The position numbers were made by a program, and so were the translations under genes. DNA of 5,925 nt from an uncultured bacterium (GTDB lineage Bacteria > Cyanobacteriota > Vampirovibrionia > Gastranaerophilales > Gastranaerophilaceae). The stretch covers positions 1 through 5,925 of the forward strand of contig CALAWF010000056.1 in the NCBI GenBank assembly GCA_937894665.1. The letters run 5' to 3'. This document shows, piece by piece, positions 1-5,727 of this stretch. Each line of letters opens with the position of its first letter. The first letter of the stretch is position 1. The notes under the pieces were generated by a model. That model worked only from the letters and a program-made list of their open reading frames with translations. It searched no databases and had not been told where the DNA came from.

Positions 1-14
1 TCAGATTGAGAATA

Positions 15-34
15 CTTTATATAAATATATAAAG
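15..34. repeat. Small AT-rich inverted repeat
   Basis: CTTTATAT (15-22) and ATATAAAG (27-34) are perfect 8-bp complements around a 4-nt loop. There is no T-run after it and no assignable gene on either side, so its role is unknown. Stop codons fall early in all three plus frames (7-9, 30-32, 50-52), so at most a few C-terminal residues of an off-window plus-strand gene could lie here; I cannot support a CDS. Confidence 0.3.
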
Positions 35-59
35 CTCTCTCTTCTTATTTAAACGGATA

Positions 60-93
60 GGCCTTGGTTAACTAAAAACAAGGTCTTTTTTTT
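60..93 (+). terminator. Rho-independent terminator for an off-window plus-strand gene
   Basis: GGCCTTG (60-66) pairs with CAAGGTC (79-85), giving a 7-bp stem with one G-T wobble and a 12-nt loop. It is followed by eight T (86-93). The T-run is on the plus strand, so this ends a rightward transcript entering from the left. feoB converges on it from the right. Read on the minus strand the hairpin lacks a following T-run, so it is a poor terminator for feoB, and no better one for feoB is visible in the window. Confidence 0.7.
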
Positions 94-111
94 GCGTTAA
101 ATTCTAAATAC

Positions 112-2487
112 TTAGATAAATAAACTTCCGATATGATAAACCGCAAACGCTGTAACCCACGCAATTGTACATTGAATAAGGATTACTAAAAGTGCATAAC
201 GTTTGCCTAACTCTCTTCTTACAGTTGCAACCGCAGCAACACAAGGAGTATAAAGTAAGCAGAATATCAAGAAGACAAATGCCGTTAACTTAGTGAACAG
301 TACAGGAAGTTTTGTTACATCCCCACCTAATAATACCGTCAAAGTACTAACAACACTTTCTTTTGCCATAAATCCGGTGATGAATGCAGTTGAAATTCTC
401 CAATCTGAAATTCCTAAAGGTTTGAATATCGGCACGATAAAATTACCCAAAACAGCAAGCAAACTTTGAGAAGAATCAGTAACTAAATTCAATTTAGTAT
501 CAAATGTCTGTAAGAACCAAATAACAATTGCAGCCCAGAAAATTATCGTGAAAGCCTTTGTCATAAAGCCTTTTGCCTTATAATAAATCAATCTGTAAAC
601 ATTCTTAAACCCAGGCATTCTATAATTTGGCAATTCCATAACAAATGGAACGGTTTCACTTTTAAAAACAAATAACTTCATAAAGAAGGCGAAAATTATT
701 CCGACAACAATTCCTGTCAAATACAGACCAAGCATAACTAAAACTTGATGTGATTTAAAAAATGCAGCCGTAAACATTGCATAAATTGGCAATTTTGCAG
801 AACAACTCATAAACGGAATTAAGAAAATTGTCATTTTTCTATCACGTTCGGATGGTAAAGTCCTTGTTGACATAATTGCAGGAACAGAACACCCAAAACC
901 AATCAACATAGGAACAAAACTTCTACCGGAAAGTCCTATTTTTCTCAAAATTTTATCCATCACAAAGGCTACTCTTGCCATATATCCTGAATCTTCCAAA
1001 ATTGAAAGAAAGAAGAACAAAACGACGATTACAGGCAAAAAGCCCAAAACACTACCAACACCGGAGAAAATACCATCAATAATCAAAGAATGCACAACAG
1101 GATTCAATCCGTAAGAGGTCAAAAGACCATCCGCAAACCTTGTTATATGAAGGATTACAAACTCCATAATGTTAGATAAAAATGTTCCAAACGGTCCGAA
1201 TGTCAAATAAAAAATCAATGACATAATCAGTAAAAACGACAAAATTGCCGTATATTTACCGGTTAAAAACTTATCAACTTTAGCAGACAATCTGTAAGCG
1301 GTTGTTTCTTGCGGTTTGAAAACAAATTCATCACACAACTTTTCAATAAAAGTAAATCTCATATCCGCAATTGCAGATTCGTGGTCAAGTCCGGATTCTT
1401 TCTCCATCTGCTCGACAATACTTTTACAAGTCGAAATTTCGTCATCATCAAGATTTAACTCTTTCAAAATTAAAGAATCACCGGCAGCAAGTTTTGATGC
1501 TGCAAATCTTACAGGAATATCCGCATCTTTTGCGTGATCTTCAACAAGGTGAACAAGAGCATGAATACATCTGTGAACAGCACCTTCTTTGCCATCCCCC
1601 TCCCCACAAAAATCTAATCTTCCAGGATGTTCAGAAAATTTTGCAACATTTATTACGTGTTCAACAAGTTCATCAATCCCCTGATTTTTCAATGCGGAAA
1701 TAGGGACAACAGGAACGCCTAAAGCGGATTCTAAGCCGTTAATATCAATAGTTCCACCGCTTTGAGTAACTTCGTCCATCATATTCAAGGCAATTACCAT
1801 TGGCACATCAAGTTCAATAAGTTGAGTTGTCAACAGCAAATTTCTTTCAATATTAGAAGCATCAACAATATTGATTAACCCGTCAGGCTTTTCTCTTAAA
1901 ATAAAATCTCTTGTAACAATTTCTTCACTGCTATAAGGTGATAATGAATAAATCCCAGGCAAATCAGTAATTGTAACATCTTTATGCCCAATTATTGTAC
2001 CATCCGTTCTATCAACCGTTACCCCAGGAAAGTTTCCTACGTGCTGATTCGAACCGGTCAATTGGTTAAATAAAGTTGTTTTTCCGCAATTTTGGTTTCC
2101 TGCAAGAGCAAGTTTTAATTTAGTTTTAATAGCACCTTTACTTAATTTTCTGGTTTCATAAGTTTTTTCTTCACCCTTTTGAGAGTGTTCAAGAGTAATA
2201 TTAAACTCGGAATTTTTTCGAGGGGAATTATGAGCATCATGAATATCAGAAATAATAATCTTTGACGCATCAGACTTTCTCAAGGTCAATTCATATCCAC
2301 GAACCCTGATTTCCAAAGGATCACCCATAGGGGCGGTTTTCACAAGAGTAACTTCAACCCCGGGGGTTAACCCCATATCCAAAATGTGGGAGCGAAGAGC
2401 TTTATCATCACACTCAATCGCTTCTATTACTGCATCTTTTCCAATACCTAATTTATCTAAACTTCTTATTTTATTTCCTGAATTCAT
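112..2487 (-). CDS. feoB: Ferrous iron transport protein, FeoA-FeoB fusion
   Basis: Inner-membrane Fe(II) importer with a GTPase domain, 791 aa from the chosen start. Residues about 5-80 form a FeoA-like SH3 domain (DMGLTPGVEV, then RVRGYELTLRK), followed by a charged linker to about 122. The G domain has G1 GNQNCGKTT (130-138), the NFPGVTVD switch region (152-159), G3 DLPG (175-178), G4 NMMD (235-238) and G5 SAL (264-266). A helical cytosolic part leads to about ten hydrophobic segments between 411 and 791. These carry the FeoB membrane signatures FGCSVPA (531-537), PFMSCSAKLPIY (558-569), FMAKESVVSTL (706-716) and YTPC (746-749). The ATG at 2487 is preferred because GAGG lies 9 nt upstream; two upstream in-frame ATGs (2526, 2514) lie on or beyond the -10 box and lack a Shine-Dalgarno. 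No separate feoA or feoC is present. Fur control is expected from the family, but I see no convincing Fur box. Confidence 0.96.
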   Translation of the reverse strand: MNSGNKIRSLDKLGIGKDAVIEAIECDDKALRSHILDMGLTPGVEVTLVKTAPMGDPLEIRVRGYELTLRKSDASKIIISDIHDAHNSPRKNSEFNITLEHSQKGEEKTYETRKLSKGAIKTKLKLALAGNQNCGKTTLFNQLTGSNQHVGNFPGVTVDRTDGTIIGHKDVTITDLPGIYSLSPYSSEEIVTRDFILREKPDGLINIVDASNIERNLLLTTQLIELDVPMVIALNMMDEVTQSGGTIDINGLESALGVPVVPISALKNQGIDELVEHVINVAKFSEHPGRLDFCGEGDGKEGAVHRCIHALVHLVEDHAKDADIPVRFAASKLAAGDSLILKELNLDDDEISTCKSIVEQMEKESGLDHESAIADMRFTFIEKLCDEFVFKPQETTAYRLSAKVDKFLTGKYTAILSFLLIMSLIFYLTFGPFGTFLSNIMEFVILHITRFADGLLTSYGLNPVVHSLIIDGIFSGVGSVLGFLPVIVVLFFFLSILEDSGYMARVAFVMDKILRKIGLSGRSFVPMLIGFGCSVPAIMSTRTLPSERDRKMTIFLIPFMSCSAKLPIYAMFTAAFFKSHQVLVMLGLYLTGIVVGIIFAFFMKLFVFKSETVPFVMELPNYRMPGFKNVYRLIYYKAKGFMTKAFTIIFWAAIVIWFLQTFDTKLNLVTDSSQSLLAVLGNFIVPIFKPLGISDWRISTAFITGFMAKESVVSTLTVLLGGDVTKLPVLFTKLTAFVFLIFCLLYTPCVAAVATVRRELGKRYALLVILIQCTIAWVTAFAVYHIGSLFI

Positions 2488-2496
2488 TAAATCTAG

Positions 2497-2502
2497 CCTC
2501 GT
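2497..2502 (-). promoter_or_regulatory. Shine-Dalgarno that decides the feoB start
   Basis: On the minus strand the sequence reads ACGAGG, then 9 nt, then the ATG at 2487-2485. It is the only purine-rich ribosome-binding match near the 5' end of the frame. It rules in the 791-residue form over the 804-residue one. Confidence 0.65.
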
Positions 2503-2512
2503 TGCAAAATAC

Positions 2513-2518
2513 ATTATA
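2513..2518 (-). promoter_or_regulatory. Putative -10 box of feoB
   Basis: A perfect TATAAT on the minus strand, predicting a start of transcription near 2506 and a leader of about 19 nt that contains the GAGG. The hexamer at the right distance upstream (TCACTA, 2541-2536) matches the -35 consensus poorly, which may mean an activator is used or the promoter is weak. No classical Fur palindrome overlaps it. Confidence 0.45.
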
Positions 2519-2564
2519 CAACACACATAAAAATATAGTGATATAATAAATAAAGGAAAATCTT

Positions 2565-2600
2565 AAAAATATATATTACCAAAAATAAATATATATTTTT
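2565..2600. repeat. 13-bp perfect all-AT inverted repeat between divergent genes
   Basis: Left arm 2565-2577 and right arm 2588-2600 are perfect complements (core AAATATATATT / AATATATATTT) around a 10-nt loop, with T continuing to 2603. It sits between the divergent feoB and pilin promoters, and its right edge is 1 nt from the pilin -35 hexamer. It could be an UP-element-like or operator site. It is less likely a terminator, because no gene on either strand ends here and the stem has no G-C pair. Confidence 0.5.
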
Positions 2601-2601
2601 T

Positions 2602-2630
2602 TTGAATAAAATGTACTATTATAATATAAC
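2602..2630 (+). promoter_or_regulatory. Sigma-70-type promoter of the pilin-like gene
   Basis: TTGAAT (2602-2607), a 17-nt spacer and TATAAC (2625-2630) give a good -35/-10 pair and predict transcription starting near 2637. An overlapping TATAAT at 2620-2625 is closer to consensus, but its correctly spaced -35 position is only a T-run. The resulting leader is very short and carries AAGGAG (2641-2646), 6 nt before the ATG at 2653. Confidence 0.6.
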
Positions 2631-2652
2631 GTCAAATAAAAAGGAGAATAAA

Positions 2653-3514
2653 ATGTCTTACAAATCAGAAATATTGTCGTTTTCGGGGGGGGGGTAGCCT
2701 AAAACCCTTTAACCACAAGCGTTTTCAGTATCTTGACCCAAAACAAATTAATGCTTTTACATTAGCAGAAGTTCTAATAACATTAGGAATAATTGGAGTT
2801 GTCGCAGCACTGACAATTCCGGGATTATTGACTAAATGTCGTCAATTGGTAATAGAAAATCAGTTCAAAAAACAATACTCCGTAATACAACAAGCCTTAA
2901 ATATGGTTGATAACAACCTAAACTACACACCAGATTGCTACTACTGGGATAAAAACCCATTTCTTTCAGCTATTTGTGCAGAAAGAAACGACAAAGGAGA
3001 TTGCATAAAATATACGCTATCTGACGGTTCTAACCTTCCATCGAGTTACAATGGACCGATGGGCGAATGTACTCTCGTAAAAGAGGAAATGAAAAAAGTA
3101 TTGAAAGTTGCAACAATCTGTCAAAATCACGCCGTGGAAAAAGGTTGTATCCCGCCATATAAGGGAAATGATTCTGTATATAAAGAGAACAACAAAGATA
3201 ACAACCCTACCGATAAAGATACAACAATAGCAACATCAGGATGTGGTGGTTGGAGAGAAGATAGTATTCATAACAGTAGAGAAGCCTGGGTTTTAGCAGA
3301 TGGTACAATCATTTTATTTTATAGTGGTTTTCAACTCTTTGCAATAGATGTTAATGGAGCAAAAGGTCCAAACAAGGGGGGACACGATATATTTCCACTA
3401 CAATCAAAAGGAGATGGAACGCATCCTGCAAAATTAGTCCCGGGAGGCTGTAGTTTTGTAGAAAAAGGAGGAATGACAACTACAACCCTTATGAAAAAAA
3501 TGTTTAACAAGTAA
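2653..3514 (+). CDS. Type IV pilin-like secreted protein, frame broken at a G10 tract
   Basis: Pilin or pseudopilin of the prepilin-peptidase-processed class, expected to be exported and anchored by its N-terminal helix. The only start with a promoter and Shine-Dalgarno (AAGGAG, 6 nt) is ATG 2653, which encodes MSYKSEILSFSGGG and then hits TAG at 2695-2697, directly after ten G (2685-2694). The pilin itself is read one frame over. Removing one G joins both parts into 286 residues: a 34-residue leader ending KQINA, then mature FTLAEVLITLGIIGVV with Glu5, 252 residues long (2756-3511). The mature protein has nine cysteines (28, 61, 74, 83, 105, 122, 131, 163, 232) and a C-terminal segment AIDVNGAKGPNKGGHDIF (about 196-213), recalling the DxNG calcium site of GspG-type pseudopilins. 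No canonical in-frame start exists between the tract and Phe1; the TTG at 2828 would remove the export helix. No pilus assembly gene is nearby. As sequenced, the gene is OFF or a pseudogene; I favour phase variation or a homopolymer read error. Confidence 0.8.
2685..2694 (+). repeat. Homopolymeric G10 tract, possible phase-variation switch
   Basis: Ten consecutive G, striking in AT-rich DNA, located 11 codons into the pilin reading frame. Nine G (or twelve) keep the leader and pilin in frame; ten give an immediate TAG stop. Poly-G runs of 8-12 within the first codons of surface-protein genes are classic slipped-strand switches in other bacteria, for example Campylobacter and Neisseria. That this tract varies is inferred, not seen. 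Confidence 0.65.
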
Positions 3515-3555
3515 GTATTATAATAAAGTTATGGATAACTAAAAAATATTCTGTT

Positions 3556-3576
3556 AGAGATACTGCTCAGTATGAC
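3556..3576. repeat. Short variant of the AGAGATTC / GAATGAC repeat
   Basis: Starts AGAGATAC and ends CTCAGTATGAC, resembling the two ends of the 3689-3754 element but with almost nothing between them. It includes ATACTG (3560-3565) and CAGTAT (3568-3573), a 6-bp palindrome around 2 nt. The compensated T-to-A change on both arms suggests that base pairing is conserved. Confidence 0.45.
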
Positions 3577-3607
3577 GAATGCGTTTGATTATATTCGTGC
3601 AAAATAA

Positions 3608-3635
3608 GTCATTGCGAGCGAATGCGAAGCAATCC
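3608..3635. repeat. GTCATTGCGAGC...GAAGCAATCC interspersed repeat
   Basis: Begins GTCATTGCGAGCGAAT and ends GCGAAGCAATCC, a pattern I recognise as a widespread class of short intergenic palindrome found scattered in many bacterial genomes. A small hairpin (GTGG 3656-3659 / CCAC 3665-3668) follows and may be part of the same unit. Function unknown. Confidence 0.55.
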
Positions 3636-3688
3636 AGCCGATTCATATTGTCGACGTGGCAACTCCACATTTACAATAGCGTTTAGAT

Positions 3689-3754
3689 AGAGATTCTTCG
3701 GGTAAAATATGTAATGTTTTATTCTTCTTTCAGCGATTTATACCTCAGAATGAC
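3689..3754. repeat. Dispersed repeat, copy 1 (AGAGATTC ... GAATGAC)
   Basis: AGAGATTCTTCGGGTAAA (3689-3706) and CCTCAGAATGAC (3743-3754) flank a 36-nt variable middle. The same end blocks occur at 5728-5792 with almost the same total length (66 against 65 nt) but a different centre. The ends resemble two halves of a short palindrome (GAGATTCTTCGG / CCTCAGAATGAC) split by an insert. Confidence 0.7.
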
Positions 3755-3814
3755 TGAACCGTAAAGAACTTATTTCCTTGTTCCTTATTGCCTTTTTCTC
3801 AAAAAAATGTAGAG

Positions 3815-3830
3815 CGGCTTTACTAAGCCG
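3815..3830. repeat. Small hairpin CGGCTT-TACT-AAGCCG
   Basis: A perfect 6-bp stem (3815-3820 with 3825-3830) around a 4-nt loop. No T-run follows on either strand, so it is not a normal terminator; it is probably another interspersed palindrome. Confidence 0.4.
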
Positions 3831-3848
3831 ACGATATAAATAACATCA

Positions 3849-3880
3849 AAAAAGACGCCTGAAATATCAGACGTCTTTTT
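3849..3880 (-). terminator. Rho-independent terminator of ycf23, probably bidirectional
   Basis: AAAAAGACG (3849-3857) pairs with CGTCTTTTT (3872-3880). After one C-A mismatch, CTGA (3859-3862) pairs with TCAG (3867-3870) around loop AATA. On the minus strand the hairpin ends in a T-run (complement of 3848-3853), 18 nt beyond the ycf23 stop codon. On the plus strand it ends in five T, so it may also stop rightward transcription from the pilin side. Confidence 0.85.
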
Positions 3881-3898
3881 AGAATTAAATTTTAAAAA

Positions 3899-4657
3899 TT
3901 AAACTAATTCTCTAACTTTAACAGCATTTTTGTTAGCAATTTCAACAAGTGAAGAAATTGTAGCAACCATAGCTAAGTCAGAAGTTAATTTGTTAACACA
4001 AGAACCGCAACCGATAGCAGAAGCACCTGCAGCAAATGCGAATGGAGCAGTTGTTGGGTTGATACCTGTAGCTGTCATAATTGGCATTTCAACATTTCTT
4101 GCAAGTTCAATTGTGTTAGAAATTGTTAATTCAGCTCTGTCCATCAAGGCTCTAGCACCTGACAATTCAACTTCAGATGTATAATGACCTTCAGTTTGAA
4201 TTAAATCAATACCCATAGCTTCTAATTTTTCAGCTAATTCGATTTGGTCAGAAGTTGAAATTTCACCAGGAATAGTTACTGAGAAAAATACTTCTCTGTT
4301 GCCTAACATATCTTTAGTTTCTCTAGCTAATCTCAAAACATCTTGAGCAGAGAAAGAAGTTCCTTTTTTGTAAAGAACATCAAAGTTACCAAGTTCGATA
4401 GCATCTGCACCAAGTTCAACTGCTCTAACAAGTTCAGATGGAACAATTGAAGAAACGAACAATGGTAAATCTGTCATTGAACGAACTTCACGGATAATGT
4501 CTTCTCTTGCACAAATATCAACAGCACTAGCGTGAGATTTTTCAGCTGAAGATACAACTTTTTTAATATTTTCAATATCAAAGTTATCGATACCAGCAAT
4601 AACTTTAACTGCTCTTTTTTCTTCTAAAGCGTGTTTAAATGAATCAATTCTTGCCAT
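3899..4657 (-). CDS. ycf23: Ycf23/DUF561 family TIM-barrel-like protein
   Basis: 252-residue soluble cytoplasmic protein that I recognise as Ycf23 (DUF561), a family of cyanobacteria, red-algal plastids and plants with no established enzymatic activity. Alternating beta/alpha spacing fits a TIM barrel: KVIAGIDNFD (18-27), HASAVDICA (42-50), LPLFVSSIVPSEL (64-76), LGADAIELGNFDVLY (82-96), VFFSVTIPGE (123-132), GIDLIQTEGHYTSE (149-162), PIMTATGINPTTAP (192-205) and AAGASAIGCGSCVNKL (209-224). The last resembles a phosphate-binding loop of barrel enzymes, which is inference. The ATG at 4657 has a strong Shine-Dalgarno (TAAGGAG) 6 nt upstream. The gene is monocistronic by layout, with its own promoter and terminator; these strong signals suggest steady, high expression. 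It is divergent from the protease gene. No truncation or frameshift is seen. Confidence 0.88.
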   Translation of the reverse strand: MARIDSFKHALEEKRAVKVIAGIDNFDIENIKKVVSSAEKSHASAVDICAREDIIREVRSMTDLPLFVSSIVPSELVRAVELGADAIELGNFDVLYKKGTSFSAQDVLRLARETKDMLGNREVFFSVTIPGEISTSDQIELAEKLEAMGIDLIQTEGHYTSEVELSGARALMDRAELTISNTIELARNVEMPIMTATGINPTTAPFAFAAGASAIGCGSCVNKLTSDLAMVATISSLVEIANKNAVKVRELV

Positions 4658-4700
4658 AATTTTCTCCTTAATTAAAATATGTGGACTTATCGTCTTCTGA

Positions 4701-4729
4701 ATTATACATTAATATTTTAATATTTTCAA
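4701..4729 (-). promoter_or_regulatory. Near-consensus sigma-70 promoter of ycf23
   Basis: On the minus strand TTGAAA (4729-4724), exactly 17 nt, then TATAAT (4706-4701). It predicts a start near 4694 and a leader of about 37 nt with TAAGGAG just before the ATG. This is the best promoter match in the window. Confidence 0.75.
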
Positions 4730-4802
4730 GAACTAACCTCAAAAAAGCAATAAAGAGAATACTTTTTTGCCCAAAAGACCAAAATAATTTAGAAAGAAAA
4801 AA

Positions 4803-4806
4803 GAGG
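4803..4806 (+). promoter_or_regulatory. Shine-Dalgarno of the protease gene
   Basis: GAGG lies 5 nt before the ATG at 4812, supporting that start, which also yields a complete signal peptide. I do not see a convincing -35/-10 pair for this gene in 4730-4802; a TTGCCC at 4767-4772 has no good partner. Confidence 0.6.
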
Positions 4807-4811
4807 TTGAT

Positions 4812-5474
4812 ATGAAAAAACAGCTAATTTTAATATGCCTAGTTACAATTTTAGGAATCGGCTACACACCTGCACAAACAAGTTATGAACCCGATGAGCG
4901 AATAAACATCACCGTTTACGAAAAAATAAGTCCGGCAATCGTAGCAATTGATGCCCAAGTACCGGATGGGGTTTCCGCAGGAACAGGTTGTATAGTAACC
5001 ACTGACGGATTGATTTTGACAGGTTTACACGTTGTTGAAAAAGCAACGCAAATCGAAGTTACAACCGCAAACGGACAAACTTACAAGGCAAAATTTGTTG
5101 CCCAAATGGCAAAGAATAAAGATTTGGCACTTATTAAAATTGACTCCAAAAAGCCTCTTAAGACAGTTTCTTTTGGAGATTCAGAAGAAGTTAAAGTTGG
5201 GCAAAAAGTGCTAAGTATCGGAAACCCGTTTGGATTTTCCAACACTCTAACACAAGGAATAATTTCACGAATTGACTATGTTAAAAACAGATTTCAAACA
5301 GACGCTGCCATTAATCCCGGCTGTTCCGGCGGACCACTTCTCAATTCGACAGGAGAAGTTATTGGGATTAGTCAATCAATTTACAATCCGGACCATAACA
5401 TCTCAAATATAGGAATAGGCTTCGCCATTCCGTCTAACGAAGCAATAAAATTCATTGCAACAGTTAAGAAGTAG
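4812..5474 (+). CDS. Exported trypsin-like serine protease, HtrA/S1C type without PDZ
   Basis: 220-residue protease domain related to HtrA/DegP, predicted to act outside the cytoplasmic membrane in protein quality control or maturation. Residues 1-21 are a signal peptide (KK, a hydrophobic run, then YTPA before the likely cut). The catalytic triad is His73 (LTGLHVVE), Asp104 (NKDLALIKID) and Ser172 (NPGCSGGPLLN). Other family marks are GTGCIVTTDG (57-66), LSIGNPFGFSNTLTQGIIS (134-152) and IGFAIPSNEAIKFI (202-215). The protein stops right after the protease domain; DegP-type proteins carry one or two PDZ domains after this point, so this is a PDZ-less form, possibly constitutively accessible or regulated otherwise. 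Cys60 and Cys171 replace residues that are usually not Cys in HtrA (GSGF/V and NPGNSGG), and Cys171 is adjacent to the nucleophile. It is divergent from ycf23 and no terminator is obvious downstream. Family is sure; substrate is unknown. Confidence 0.92.
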   Translation: MKKQLILICLVTILGIGYTPAQTSYEPDERINITVYEKISPAIVAIDAQVPDGVSAGTGCIVTTDGLILTGLHVVEKATQIEVTTANGQTYKAKFVAQMAKNKDLALIKIDSKKPLKTVSFGDSEEVKVGQKVLSIGNPFGFSNTLTQGIISRIDYVKNRFQTDAAINPGCSGGPLLNSTGEVIGISQSIYNPDHNISNIGIGFAIPSNEAIKFIATVKK

Positions 5475-5559
5475 ATTATAAGGGAAAGGAAAATAAGTTC
5501 GTTACAAAAAGACTCTAAGTCATTATGGCACTGAGGCACTAAGTTCTTTATGTTCTTAC

Positions 5560-5652
5560 GTCATCCTGAACTTTACAAAGCGAACCGTTGAGCTGTGGCG
5601 AAACGTGTGAGTCCGTATGCGTCGGCGTAGCCGTTAGCTGGTTCAGGATCTC
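5560..5652. repeat. Split palindrome GTCATCCTGAAC ... GTTCAGGATCTC
   Basis: ATCCTGAAC (5563-5571) and GTTCAGGAT (5641-5649) are perfect 9-bp complements separated by 69 nt. The full ends, GTCATCCTGAAC and GTTCAGGATCTC, look like a common short interspersed palindrome that normally has only a few nt in its loop. Here the loop holds the 34-bp unit (5575-5608) and a small hairpin, CGGC-GTA-GCCG (5623-5633), suggesting an insertion. Confidence 0.6.
5575..5608. repeat. 34-bp direct repeat, copy 1
   Basis: Begins ACAAAGCGAACCG and ends CGTGT. It matches 5892-5925 in the same orientation at 30 of 34 positions, with differences at repeat positions 14, 21, 23 and 29, all transitions. It lies inside the split palindrome. 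Confidence 0.7.
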
Positions 5653-5673
5653 TAACTTAGGTGCTCAGATAGC

Positions 5674-5698
5674 GAGTCCGAAACAAGTTCGGAATGAC
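5674..5698. repeat. Interspersed hairpin GAGTCCGAA ... TTCGGAATGAC
   Basis: TCCGAA (5677-5682) pairs with TTCGGA (5688-5693) around a 5-nt loop, and the unit ends in GAATGAC like the neighbouring elements. It belongs by appearance to the same class of GTCATTC-ended palindromes. Confidence 0.5.
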
Positions 5699-5727
5699 TG
5701 TACGGATATAAAACCTTGCGTTCAGTC

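Larger units (their letters stand above)
3515..3848. other. Non-coding spacer with short dispersed palindromes
   Basis: I see no credible gene, tRNA or rRNA between the pilin gene and the ycf23 terminator. The stretch contains at least four short elements of interspersed-repeat style, listed separately at 3556-3576, 3608-3635, 3689-3754 and 3815-3830. No T-run terminator directly follows the pilin gene; rightward transcripts may run to the bidirectional terminator at 3849-3880. Confidence 0.6.

Noticed and set aside
1316..1703. Two plus-strand open frames (1316-1537 and 1371-1703)
   Set aside because: They lie fully antisense to the conserved FeoB coding region, have low-complexity composition and no ribosome-binding site.
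2527..2652. Fur box for feoB or the pilin gene
   Set aside because: The region is AT-rich and TGATAT-like pieces occur, but no dyad close to the GATAATGATAATCATTATC pattern could be aligned; the only perfect dyad is all A/T.
2828..3514. Separate 228-residue protein starting at TTG 2828
   Set aside because: The same frame continues upstream through a classic pilin N-terminal helix (from 2756) and there is no Shine-Dalgarno before 2828. It is the body of the interrupted pilin gene, not a gene of its own.
3515..3848. tRNA or small RNA gene in the pilin-ycf23 spacer
   Set aside because: No cloverleaf with a TTC-loop motif and no promoter-hairpin-T-run unit was found; visible hairpins match the interspersed-repeat style instead.
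3930..4184. 84-residue plus-strand open frame
   Set aside because: Antisense shadow of the Ycf23 gene, with no start signals.
5032..5214. 60-residue open frame
   Set aside because: Alternative frame inside the protease domain, lysine- and glutamine-rich shadow of the real coding frame.
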